Virus record (IMG/VR): IMGVR_UViG_3300027852_001419
Coordinates: 1 to 32,908 of that record
Direction: 5' to 3' (one strand)
Length of the DNA stretch: 32,908 nt
Source of the DNA: a virus
Shown: positions 24,267-29,712 of the stretch, one piece after another
How the letters are laid out: each line of letters begins with the position of its first letter
Position numbering within the stretch: position 1 is the stretch's first letter
Position numbers and translations under genes: made by a program
Notes under the pieces: generated by a model
What the model was told of the DNA's origin: nothing
The model's database searches: none
Seen by the model: the letters and a program-made list of their open reading frames with translations, nothing else

Positions 24267-24678
24267 GAACGTCGTCTTCCAACTTTCTCCGAAGGTCCAT
24301 GTCACGAGTGAAGCTGGCAGGCATCCCGGCCAGTTCATCCCGAACCTTCGCACTGATGAAATCCATAACCTCGTGGACCTGCTCGACAGGGATCAGTTCG
24401 CGCTTCTGGACAGCCAGGCGCAGGGCAATTTCCTCAGCCTTGGCGTCTTGGATGCGAGTTGCTGCTGCGCTCTTTGCAGATCGGCGCTCATCATCTTTGA
24501 GGGATCTAATATATCCTTGGACCACATCAACAAGCCGCCAGCGTCCACGGGCAACCTTGCTGACATAACCCATCTGTTCAAGTTTCCCGACCCAAACCGA
24601 ACTAACTTGAATGACTGAAGCAGCCTCTTTCGTTGAGACAACCAGATCACCGATGTCTTGCTTCTGGGTTTTTGCCAT
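24181..24678 (-). CDS. Nu1: Terminase small subunit (lambda Nu1 family)
   Basis: A 165-residue DNA-binding protein that recognises the packaging site. Residues about 10-60 are a MerR/Nu1-like winged helix: VVSTKEAASVIQVSSVWVGKLEQMG then GRWRLVDVVQGYI. Residues about 80-150 are a long helix, as in Nu1 dimerisation and A-binding regions. It ends KTG-stop and overlaps the terminase start. ATG at 24678 has GGTGAGG upstream. Binding site cos should lie in or near the gap just upstream. Confidence 0.9.
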   Translation of the reverse strand: MAKTQKQDIGDLVVSTKEAASVIQVSSVWVGKLEQMGYVSKVARGRWRLVDVVQGYIRSLKDDERRSAKSAAATRIQDAKAEEIALRLAVQKRELIPVEQVHEVMDFISAKVRDELAGMPASFTRDMDLRRKLEDDVHDRQTRLADKFEQAARALAEGGDLFKTG

Positions 24679-24838
24679 GGGGCCTCACCAATCCAGTCAG
24701 CCAAAAGCAAACCGGCATTTGCCAATCTGAAAAAATCACGATCATTCGGGGTGACTTCCGCCCCGCACCTGGGCAGGCCGGACACGGTCCCTTTTTCTTT
24801 AGGCCATCCCCTGAGGCCGTAGGCTGTGGTCATGACGG
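24679..24838. other. Gap upstream of Nu1; candidate location of cos
   Basis: A 160-base stretch without a supported gene, directly upstream of the terminase small subunit, the position of cos in lambda-like genomes. I see no recognisable cohesive-end motif. It has an A/T-rich patch near 24725-24745 next to GC-rich sequence, as is common around IHF-bent packaging sites, but no consensus IHF site was identified with confidence. An open frame crosses it (from ATG 24833) without a ribosome-binding site and runs deep into Nu1, so I do not call it a gene. Confidence 0.35.
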
Positions 24839-25003
24839 CTAGGGCTTGGACACCCCGAAGACTTCTGCGATTAGACGGATCAGTTCCTCGTGCACTTCAT
24901 AGGAGGCCCTGGCCTCGAACGATTGCTGAGGGATTGGGATAACATCGACAGGCCGGTTGTCATTGTCCGGTACGCTGATGGTCTCTACCCGCAAAATCTG
25001 CAA
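24839..25003 (-). CDS. Small conserved-looking phage protein, TTG start
   Basis: A 54-residue protein beginning at TTG (25003), with a GGGGAGGGG ribosome-binding site five bases upstream and only two bases after the previous stop. It contains DNDNRPVDVIPIPQQSFEAR and a helix EVHEELIRLIAEVFGV. No membrane segment. Codon positions and the tight junction support a real gene that a length cut-off would miss. A second TTG three codons later is an alternative start. Function unknown. Confidence 0.6.
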   Translation of the reverse strand: MQILRVETISVPDNDNRPVDVIPIPQQSFEARASYEVHEELIRLIAEVFGVSKP

Positions 25004-25005
25004 CC

Positions 25006-25257
25006 TTACCCCTCCCCTTGGTCTTCACTACAAGGGATGCCGGTGGCGAATGCAGCGCGGTGTCCGTCGCTATAGCCTGTCACATAGGCTGGGTCAGCTT
25101 TAAGCCGTGCAATCTCATCCGCTTGGGCGGCGAGTTTGTCTGATGCATGGGTGAGGATGTGTGCTTGGATACCCAAAGCGGCCAACCCTTGGCGAGCTTT
25201 TTGCAATTTGTCACACATGGATGCTACGGCGGCGTCCTTGGGGGTGTCGTCACTCAT
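25006..25257 (-). CDS. Small coiled-coil phage protein
   Basis: An 83-residue protein. The middle (KLQKARQGLAALGIQAHI; DKLAAQADEIARLKADP) reads as a short coiled coil, followed by AYVTGYSDGHRAAFATG. ATG at 25257 has GGAGAAAG upstream. A longer frame upstream has no ribosome-binding site and reads across the neighbour. The placement in front of the terminase suggests a packaging or regulation accessory, but nothing decides it. Confidence 0.65.
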   Translation of the reverse strand: MSDDTPKDAAVASMCDKLQKARQGLAALGIQAHILTHASDKLAAQADEIARLKADPAYVTGYSDGHRAAFATGIPCSEDQGEG

Positions 25258-25348
25258 GTGGGCTTTCTCCTTTGGTTGACCGGCCTTTGACTGCCACAGG
25301 CGCCGGTCATCTCCTGCAAGGAGGCGAGCCCCCACCCGCCAGGCATTC

Positions 25349-25726
25349 CTACCCCTTGAAGGGGTCTTTGATGACCACACCGCCACCGCTTGCCATGAGG
25401 ATGGGGCAAGCTGTCAGGGCGTGTTCGCTGTTGGTGTGACCGCGCCATGCGGTGACGTTGATCACCCCTGCCCCTTTGGGCGAGAGTTTGACGGGGATTG
25501 TGCCGCCCTTTGCGCGGGTGATCAGGATTTTGCCCAGATCGTCACCAGTCCCATGCTGTACCTTGATCTTCTCCCCATCCGTCAATCCGGACAGGTAAGC
25601 CCCGATGAAGGCCTTGGACATGCTGAACGAGATGATCGAGGCGCCGAGTTTGGATTTGCGCACCTTCATCTTGACCACAGGGCCGGTTGCGGTGGGGTCG
25701 TGGGCAATTGCGTCAGTGTAAGGCAT
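25349..25726 (-). CDS. Hypothetical phage protein
   Basis: A 125-residue soluble protein, basic in its first half (MKVRKSKLGASIISFSMSKAFIGAYL) and beta-like in the second (KILITRAKGGTIPVKLSPKGAGVINVTAW). No recognised domain. AAAGGA lies upstream of the ATG at 25726. It lies in the group of short genes between the Acb2/Tad1-like gene and the terminase and has the base composition of the late genes around it. Confidence 0.7.
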   Translation of the reverse strand: MPYTDAIAHDPTATGPVVKMKVRKSKLGASIISFSMSKAFIGAYLSGLTDGEKIKVQHGTGDDLGKILITRAKGGTIPVKLSPKGAGVINVTAWRGHTNSEHALTACPILMASGGGVVIKDPFKG

Positions 25727-25744
25727 GGGGGCGTTCCTTTCAGG

Positions 25745-26005
25745 TTAGGCGGTGATGTGGCGGACTGCGCGCATAATGGCATCTTCCGCGTGAGTGTTGG
25801 CCAGAGCGAGGTTGCGCCCACCGAACACAGCACCTTGATCTGGGGACGTGCCGCCGATCTCATGCAATTTGGCGATAAACGCAGCCCCGAGGTCTTTCAC
25901 TTCGACCATCAGTCGCTTTTCATCATCCGAGAGGACGCGATATTTGTGGCGGGCGGCGTTGTTGGCTGTGCGCTCGTCTGCGGCGCTATCAACTTCATGG
26001 GACAT
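25745..26005 (-). CDS. Acb2/Tad1-family anti-defence protein (cyclic-nucleotide sponge), probable
   Basis: An 86-residue protein. The pattern HKYRVLSDDEKRLMVEVKDLG, then a variable loop, then ALANTHAEDAIMRAVRHIT, agrees with the small two-helix proteins of the Acb2/Tad1 group: a Y-R-x-L-S start, a long first helix with a conserved Lys, and a second helix with A-x-T-x-x-E-x-A-x-M-x-A-V. Characterised members form hexamers that sequester CBASS and Thoeris signalling nucleotides and so protect the phage. ATG at 26005 has AAGGAG upstream. It is in the late operon rather than an early one. Assignment is by remembered pattern; binding residues cannot be verified here. Confidence 0.72.
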   Translation of the reverse strand: MSHEVDSAADERTANNAARHKYRVLSDDEKRLMVEVKDLGAAFIAKLHEIGGTSPDQGAVFGGRNLALANTHAEDAIMRAVRHITA

Positions 26006-26034
26006 TTGGTTCTCCTTGGTTTCCGTTACAGGGG

Positions 26035-26601
26035 TCAGTCCTTAGGCAACAAACGCCCAATCTCGTGACTGAGGCGTTCAGGCAGATCCCGTTGGACAAT
26101 GCTGGTGAATGCCTTGGCTGATTGATCACGAACCATTTCCTCGGGGATCGAGGGGCCGAGCTGCTTTTCGATTGGCAGGCTTTTCGCCGTGCTGCGGGTG
26201 AACACATGACCGTTGCCGACGTGTTTGCCGCTGCGGTGGTTTCCGGCGTAGATGAACGCGCCATCCATGCGGACCGATTTGCCCCACATCTTGACCTTCA
26301 CGCCGTAGCTGAACTGCTTGGCACCCATGGCGCGGAGCGACAGAGGCTTGCCGGTTGCGACCATCTCGGCCACCGGAACCCCGCCCGGCTTGGCCTGGTA
26401 AAGGCGGACGGTCTGTTTGACGATCCGGTATGGGATGGATGACTGCTTGGCGATAGCGCGAACCACAGCGGTGCGGGCCTTGCGGGCAGTGTGATTGACG
26501 GCACGGACCTGGGCCTTGTTGGCGCCGGTCTTCCCGATTACTGCCATGGCATTGCCATATCGGCCGAGCATCTCGTCACTTGGTTCGATGACCAGCTTCA
26601 T
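26035..26601 (-). CDS. Minor tail/tail completion protein Z-like (lambda gpZ family)
   Basis: A 188-residue basic protein. The plan fits the gpZ family: an N-terminal Ala/Arg-rich helical part (VNHTARKARTAVVRAIAKQ) followed by YRIVKQTVRLYQA, a middle with GAFIYAGN and HVFTRSTAKSLPIEKQLGPS, and a C-terminal helix RDLPERLSHEIGRLL. gpZ is needed to complete the tail end that joins the head. ATG at 26601 has GAGG upstream; a longer frame would run through the box array. Unlike in lambda it lies upstream of the terminase rather than after the head genes. Confidence 0.75.
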   Translation of the reverse strand: MKLVIEPSDEMLGRYGNAMAVIGKTGANKAQVRAVNHTARKARTAVVRAIAKQSSIPYRIVKQTVRLYQAKPGGVPVAEMVATGKPLSLRAMGAKQFSYGVKVKMWGKSVRMDGAFIYAGNHRSGKHVGNGHVFTRSTAKSLPIEKQLGPSIPEEMVRDQSAKAFTSIVQRDLPERLSHEIGRLLPKD

Positions 26602-26612
26602 GGCGAGGCCCT

Positions 26613-26663
26613 CATGTAAAGAAATCGGGCTTTTCTTTACATGCCGGACGCACATGTAAAGAA
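26613..26663. promoter_or_regulatory. Three alternating 11-bp boxes with 9-bp gaps (operator-like array or leader hairpin)
   Basis: CATGTAAAGAA occurs at 26613-26623 and 26653-26663, and its exact reverse complement TTCTTTACATG at 26633-26643. Both gaps are exactly 9 bp, so box centres lie 20 bp apart, about two helical turns. The array fills the space between the tRNA and the first late gene, ending 12 bp before its ATG. The first two boxes can also form a 12-bp stem with a 7-base loop in the late mRNA, next to the GAGG ribosome-binding site. Operator for a phage or host regulator is the favoured reading. Confidence 0.65.
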
Positions 26664-26673
26664 GCTAGGAACT

Positions 26674-26748
26674 TGGAGCGGGCAGCGGGGTTCGAACCCG
26701 CGACAATCGGCTTGGAAGGCCAGCGCTCTACCACTGAGCTACACCCGC
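26674..26748 (-). tRNA. tRNA-Gly (anticodon TCC)
   Basis: The minus strand folds as a full tRNA: acceptor GCGGGTG paired with TGCCCGC (two G-U type pairs), D arm GCTC...GAGC, anticodon loop CTTCCAA with anticodon TCC (reads GGA), T arm GCGGG-TTCGAAC-CCCGC, discriminator T and an encoded CCA (26676-26674). The anticodon stem is weak: C27 faces A43 and T28 faces G42, leaving three Watson-Crick pairs. It lies inside a phage-gene region, between an exported-protein gene and the late operon. It could supplement a rare glycine codon or be an att-associated copy. Confidence 0.93.
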
Positions 26749-26755
26749 GAAACTG

Positions 26756-26781
26756 AAAAGCCGCTGGGTTTCCCCAACGGC
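26756..26781 (-). terminator. Intrinsic terminator between exported-protein gene and tRNA
   Basis: On the minus strand GCCGTTGGG and CCCAGCGGC form a 9-bp stem (one G-T pair) with a GAAA tetraloop, followed by TTTT. It ends transcription of the 26823-27188 gene. A second hairpin, CCTGCAC/GTGCAGG, lies just upstream at about 26786-26804. Because the T-run stops only 8 bases before the tRNA, the tRNA promoter must overlap this region or the tRNA is reached by read-through. Confidence 0.7.
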
Positions 26782-26822
26782 CTGTCCTGCACTCATGGTG
26801 CAGGGTGGATAGGCAGGGCTTA

Positions 26823-27188
26823 TCAGCCCAGAATAATGCCGACGGTCAGGCCACCTCCGGTGCCGGAAACGATGGGGGAAGCGGAGAGGCTGGACAGGCG
26901 TGCGGCGGTCACGGAACTGGGCATCGCCAGATTGGCCGGGCTGTTGATCTCGTTATAACTGGTCACGACCATCAGACCGATACCGACGTCATCGGTGGCC
27001 ATCTGGTCCAGATGAACGGCGGCCAGGTCATTGGACAGCAGCGTGTCGGACAACTGACCGGGGGGCTGATCCATCGCCATAACATCCGGGGCCAGGTTGA
27101 ATTCAGGGGATGCCGTCATTGCGGGTGCGACGGTGGCAAACGCCAGCGCCACAAACACCCCGACAGCTGCAAAAAGGGTTTTGCGCAT
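26823..27188 (-). CDS. Small exported protein of unknown function
   Basis: A 121-residue protein with a clear signal peptide: MRKTLFAAVG followed by a hydrophobic core and a likely cleavage after Ala-Pro-Ala-Met-Thr-Ala at about residue 25. The mature part is acidic, rich in Ser, Ala and Asp, with GQLSDTLLSNDLAAVHLDQM and a Gly-rich C-terminus. ATG at 27188 has GGAGAC upstream; a longer frame lacks a site. A monocistronic unit, with a structured leader and its own terminator. Unrecognised; periplasmic or secreted cargo is the simplest reading. Confidence 0.75.
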   Translation of the reverse strand: MRKTLFAAVGVFVALAFATVAPAMTASPEFNLAPDVMAMDQPPGQLSDTLLSNDLAAVHLDQMATDDVGIGLMVVTSYNEINSPANLAMPSSVTAARLSSLSASPIVSGTGGGLTVGIILG

Positions 27189-27373
27189 AGTCAGTCTCCA
27201 TGTTGGGATACCCCGGTCAGCGGGGTCCTGTGTACCTAACGAAAAATGCGCCCACGTTTCCGTTAGGCGCATTTCTGAGGATGGGTAAAAACTACGTGTT
27301 GCGACTCATTGCGCAACATCATTTTTTCAACCTATTGTTTTCACATCACTTTATTGAATATGCATTTGGCGAA
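27189..27373. promoter_or_regulatory. AT-rich intergenic region with stacked inverted repeats
   Basis: This 185-base gap separates the Panacea operon from the exported-protein gene. Besides the terminator described separately it holds ACCCCG/CGGGGT (27210-27226) in the leader of the exported-protein gene, CCTAACG/CGTTAGG (27235-27241 with 27261-27267), whose right arm shares two bases with the terminator stem, and GTTGCG/CGCAAC (27298-27317). The promoter of the exported-protein gene should lie here, but no convincing -35/-10 pair was found. Confidence 0.5.
27244..27274 (-). terminator. Intrinsic terminator of the Panacea operon
   Basis: On the minus strand AAATGCGCC and GGCGCATTT form a perfect 9-bp stem around a 13-base loop, and the 3' arm runs into a T stretch (five T in all). 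It lies about 100 bases past the stop of the last operon gene. Its stem competes in part with the CCTAACG/CGTTAGG repeat. Confidence 0.65.
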
Positions 27374-27874
27374 TCATCCTACAACAGTCAAAGCCTGGCT
27401 CAATTCCCACACTCCGCTCAGAAAGCACCCCAGAGAACCTACAGCGAGCGCAACAGCTCCGATATGAGCCGCAATCATCCAGCGCCTGATCTTCAGAGTT
27501 GCAGGGGTGTTTCTAACATACGGATGCTCCCATAATTGAGCCAAACTGTCAGCATGAACCGCCTGCAAATACATCACGATATAGGACATCCCCGATGACA
27601 ATGTGGCTGCGGCAACGCCCAAGGCAAACATAATGAGACCTTCAAGAAAAGGCCGCAATTCGTCGCCCCATTCAGCTTCACCAGATGCAATTGCACCAAG
27701 CATACCCAGCATTGCAACAGCCGCACCACCGTTGATAAGGAGAAGGGCTTTGAGAGTGTGGGTGCTATTATCAATTGCTGATTGATTGGCATATGCCACG
27801 AACGCATTCAGCCTTTCATGCTCCTGAGCGGCGTATTCAAACTCTTTCTCTTGGTGCTGTTTTTCATCACACAT
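27374..27874 (-). CDS. Four-segment membrane protein, last gene of Panacea operon
   Basis: A 166-residue protein. Residues 1-40 are charged and helical (EKEFEYAAQEHERLNAFVAY), followed by ALLLINGGAAVAMLGMLGAI and a second hydrophobic stretch (LIMFALGVAAATLSSGMSYIVMYL), then a polar loop and a last pair of spans (MIAAHIGAVALAVGSLGCFLSG). The LINGGAAVA motif occurs in a broadly spread group of proteobacterial membrane proteins of unknown function. ATG at 27874 has AGGA upstream and overlaps the previous frame by eight bases. Effector or membrane partner of the operon is inferred. Confidence 0.75.
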   Translation of the reverse strand: MCDEKQHQEKEFEYAAQEHERLNAFVAYANQSAIDNSTHTLKALLLINGGAAVAMLGMLGAIASGEAEWGDELRPFLEGLIMFALGVAAATLSSGMSYIVMYLQAVHADSLAQLWEHPYVRNTPATLKIRRWMIAAHIGAVALAVGSLGCFLSGVWELSQALTVVG

Positions 27875-28106
27875 TTTCAATTTTTCCTGGGTAAATTTGC
27901 TGACTGGCCGTGTCGGCACCCCCAAGAACAGAACTGAGGCTCGCTTGTAAACGATCTAATAGTCCAAAGTCCGGCCCCCATATGCGGCCATTCTCGTCGC
28001 TTATCGGATACCTACGAGGAAATACCGTTGGTTTAGCGCGCCTTTCACTCTGTTCCCCTACACCCGGGAGGGAACGCTGACTGTGAGGAGCGCTTAAGGC
28101 GATCAA
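27867..28106 (-). CDS. Small protein within Panacea operon, TTG start (tentative)
   Basis: An open frame of 79 codons that fits the gap between two better-supported genes exactly: its TTG start overlaps the upstream stop (TTGA) and its TGA lies eight bases inside the next gene. The product is soluble, basic at the N-terminus (RRAKPTVFPRRYP) and ends DFGLLDRLQASLSSVLGG plus a polar tail. The ribosome-binding site is poor (AGG only), so translation would depend on coupling. Coding status is uncertain. Confidence 0.45.
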   Translation of the reverse strand: MIALSAPHSQRSLPGVGEQSERRAKPTVFPRRYPISDENGRIWGPDFGLLDRLQASLSSVLGGADTASQQIYPGKIENV

Positions 28107-28516
28107 CTACCTATCGCAGTTCTGCCTGCCTCAATAACAGGCACGACCTCTTGCCCAAACCCCTTTTCCGCAAACCCGTTAAAGACCCCTCGTAAAACGA
28201 AAATCGTGATCACGGCAATCGCAGCAATGGGGGCACCGAATATTGCGATCTGTGCCTGGCCGGAAAATGTTTCCTTTTCTGCCAGTCTAACAACGGCAAC
28301 CATAGCCATGAGGTACACGCTCATGAAACCCACCACCCCAACTGCAAAGCCATAGGCGGTTTGTCGAAGCATGCGCCGCTGGTTCTCACTTGCAACTCTT
28401 GCTTCTTTCCACGCGGCATCTGCTGCGAGTGAGCGGTATTCTGCATCTTGCTCAGCCGCTGACGGCTTTTCAGGAATATCAAGACCAGAAGGCAGCAGCG
28501 TGATGTCGTCAGACAT
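28103..28516 (-). CDS. Two-segment membrane protein paired with Panacea-domain protein (candidate toxin)
   Basis: A 137-residue protein with a helical cytosolic N-terminus (EQDAEYRSLAADAAWKEARV) and two membrane segments at about residues 52-75 and 90-112, then an amphipathic tail. The ATG at 28516 lies inside the end of the Panacea gene (8-base overlap). Panacea-domain antitoxins are known to be encoded beside very different toxins, several of them membrane-active, so this is the best toxin candidate. A structural or accessory role cannot be ruled out. Confidence 0.7.
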   Translation of the reverse strand: MSDDITLLPSGLDIPEKPSAAEQDAEYRSLAADAAWKEARVASENQRRMLRQTAYGFAVGVVGFMSVYLMAMVAVVRLAEKETFSGQAQIAIFGAPIAAIAVITIFVLRGVFNGFAEKGFGQEVVPVIEAGRTAIGS

Positions 28517-29036
28517 TTGCCCCCTCGTTCGCCTTTCGACGCTTGTCTTCGTAGTGCTGCTGAATGACGCTATCAAGAATGCGCGCGTAATTGCCGCCCT
28601 TTCGTGTGGCAATTTCCCATGGACCACCAGGCTCATGGGTTATTTCTGAAAGCTGAAACCCGCTCAAATGGCCGTAGATTCCCCAAATTTCGCCCAAAAG
28701 CTGATTAACGTCTGGGGCGATTGGATTATCCACAACTGGAACGGTCCGCACCACGTTGACCCCTTGTGGGCGAAATGCGTTGTAAACTTCAGGGATTACC
28801 GGGCCATATTGCCAAGCTTCAATTCTGTTTGTGAACAAGGGGGATTTGCGCACTTCTAAATGCCACCCATGAGCAATATAGGTCAGCTTGAGTAGCGTCA
28901 TGATGGACAGAGTCTTCCCCTCCGCGTGAGCGCGGTCAACAAACCAGTTGGCTATTGTTTTCGCGTTATAGGGCACTGAATCGCTTTCCTCTCGTAACGC
29001 TATATAGGCATTCCGGTTGGATTTGTGAATGTTCAT
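28509..29036 (-). CDS. Panacea-domain (SocA/DUF4065-like) antitoxin-type protein
   Basis: A 175-residue protein. It carries the family signature: a helix ANWFVDRAHAEGKTLSIMTLLKLTYIAHGW (read in two parts), then LFTNRIEAWQYGPVIPEVYNAF, the W-x-x-G-P-V-I-P-x-V-Y motif typical of SocA/Panacea proteins. SocA is a ClpXP adaptor and antitoxin in Caulobacter; Panacea proteins neutralise diverse toxins. I use ATG at 29036 with GGAG five bases upstream; an open frame continues 93 codons upstream without a good start. It heads a four-gene overlapping operon, the usual place of an antitoxin. Confidence 0.88.
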   Translation of the reverse strand: MNIHKSNRNAYIALREESDSVPYNAKTIANWFVDRAHAEGKTLSIMTLLKLTYIAHGWHLEVRKSPLFTNRIEAWQYGPVIPEVYNAFRPQGVNVVRTVPVVDNPIAPDVNQLLGEIWGIYGHLSGFQLSEITHEPGGPWEIATRKGGNYARILDSVIQQHYEDKRRKANEGANV

Positions 29037-29417
29037 TCCCTCTCCGCGTTCAGTATGAGTGTCCCAAAAGTAATCAAGAGCGAAAACGCGACCGCTTTCC
29101 AGAACTTGCCGAGCCGAGCAGTCCAGGTCGAATTTACAGAACTCAGCCACCACTGTCGCTCTGGACCCACTTGAGATCTTGGCTGACGTCACGATTTCCG
29201 ACGATTCGGTAAAAAGTGGCGAAACGCCGCACTCACAGGCAGGCGTACTACGTTTTTGTAGAGTGCTTAGTCGCGACAAACACAACATGTTGAACACGCG
29301 ACAGGTTACCCCCACGGCAATCAGTTATCCACATGGGGGTGTTAGTAACTCCTTAACCAAGCGGAGACTGAGATACTCACGGCATTGGGATGCGCCAGAC
29401 TTAGGAAGGAACTTGGG
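29037..29417. promoter_or_regulatory. Divergent intergenic region between Panacea operon and plus-strand gene
   Basis: A 381-base region without a supported gene. Its left part must hold the Panacea operon promoter, though no strong -35/-10 pair was seen. Its right part contains a perfect DnaA box (TTATCCACA, 29325-29333) lying inside the arms of an inverted repeat ACCCCCA (29308-29314)/TGGGGGT (29334-29340), then a CtrA-like promoter listed separately. Short frames on either strand here lack ribosome-binding sites. Confidence 0.55.
29342..29377 (+). promoter_or_regulatory. CtrA-type promoter for 29418 gene
   Basis: TTAG-N7-TTAA at 29342-29356 differs by one base from the CtrA consensus TTAA-N7-TTAA. 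GATACT at 29372-29377, 15 bases past the second half-site, can serve as -10. The layout, with the activator site over the -35, is that of CtrA-activated promoters in alphaproteobacteria, and it is repeated with the same spacing upstream of the next gene. Transcript start would be near 29384. Confidence 0.55.
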
Positions 29418-29600
29418 ATGACTAATCGAGAATGGTTGCTGGATCTCCTCCAGGAAAAAGAACAGTTTGGACGGAAGAACACACCACAAACAAGCAAGGA
29501 CGCTCTAGCGAGTGCTATCGTTCGTGCCGCACTTGAGGAAGTGGGGCGTTTGCCGAACAACGTTGTGCCCTTCCCTTCAAAGCCGGAACAGGTTGCCTGA
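29418..29600 (+). CDS. Small hypothetical protein under CtrA-like promoter
   Basis: A 60-residue soluble protein, MTNREWLLDLLQEKEQFG then a helix (SKDALASAIVRAALEEVG) and a Pro-rich C-terminus (LPNNVVPFPSKPEQ). ATG at 29418 has GGAAGGA upstream. It is one of the few plus-strand genes in the window and is set in AT-richer sequence. Not recognised; the small size and helix content would suit a regulator or host-takeover factor, but that is speculation. Confidence 0.65.
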   Translation: MTNREWLLDLLQEKEQFGRKNTPQTSKDALASAIVRAALEEVGRLPNNVVPFPSKPEQVA

Positions 29601-29648
29601 GCCTACAATAGGCAAAAGGACGCACATCTTCATTGTCCCAGAGCGCTG

Positions 29649-29684
29649 TTAACTCCCCGTTAATGAGTATGTCCGAGTTATGAT
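29649..29684 (+). promoter_or_regulatory. CtrA-type promoter for 29713 gene
   Basis: A perfect TTAA-N7-TTAA site lies at 29649-29663 (spacer CTCCCCG), followed after 15 bases by TATGAT (29679-29684), one mismatch from TATAAT. The spacing between site and -10 is identical to that of the neighbouring promoter. A start near 29691 would exclude the ATG at 29680 as a translation start. Confidence 0.65.
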
Positions 29685-29712
29685 CATACGTTCAAAAATG
29701 GGGAATCGGGCA

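Noticed and set aside
24393-24833. A 146-codon minus-strand frame overlapping Nu1
   Set aside because: No ribosome-binding site at ATG 24833, and two thirds of it lies in the wrong frame of the well-supported terminase small subunit.
25254-25345. A 30-codon frame ending with an ATGA overlap on the 83-residue gene
   Set aside because: The overlap and a GGGG stretch upstream are suggestive of a leader peptide, but the length is too short and the product lacks any pattern.
26613-26643. The 12-bp inverted repeat read as an intrinsic terminator of the tRNA
   Set aside because: The stem is AT-rich and lacks a T-run on the minus strand; the third box at equal spacing favours a protein-binding array.
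26640-26760. tRNA 3' end as the prophage attachment border
   Set aside because: Early-type phage genes continue on the far side (31166-32908) and no integrase or second copy of the tRNA end is visible in the window. It remains possible but unsupported.
29037-29315. N-terminal extension of the Panacea protein by 93 codons
   Set aside because: The frame is open, but there is no start with a ribosome-binding site, while ATG 29036 has GGAG at a good distance and gives the normal family length.
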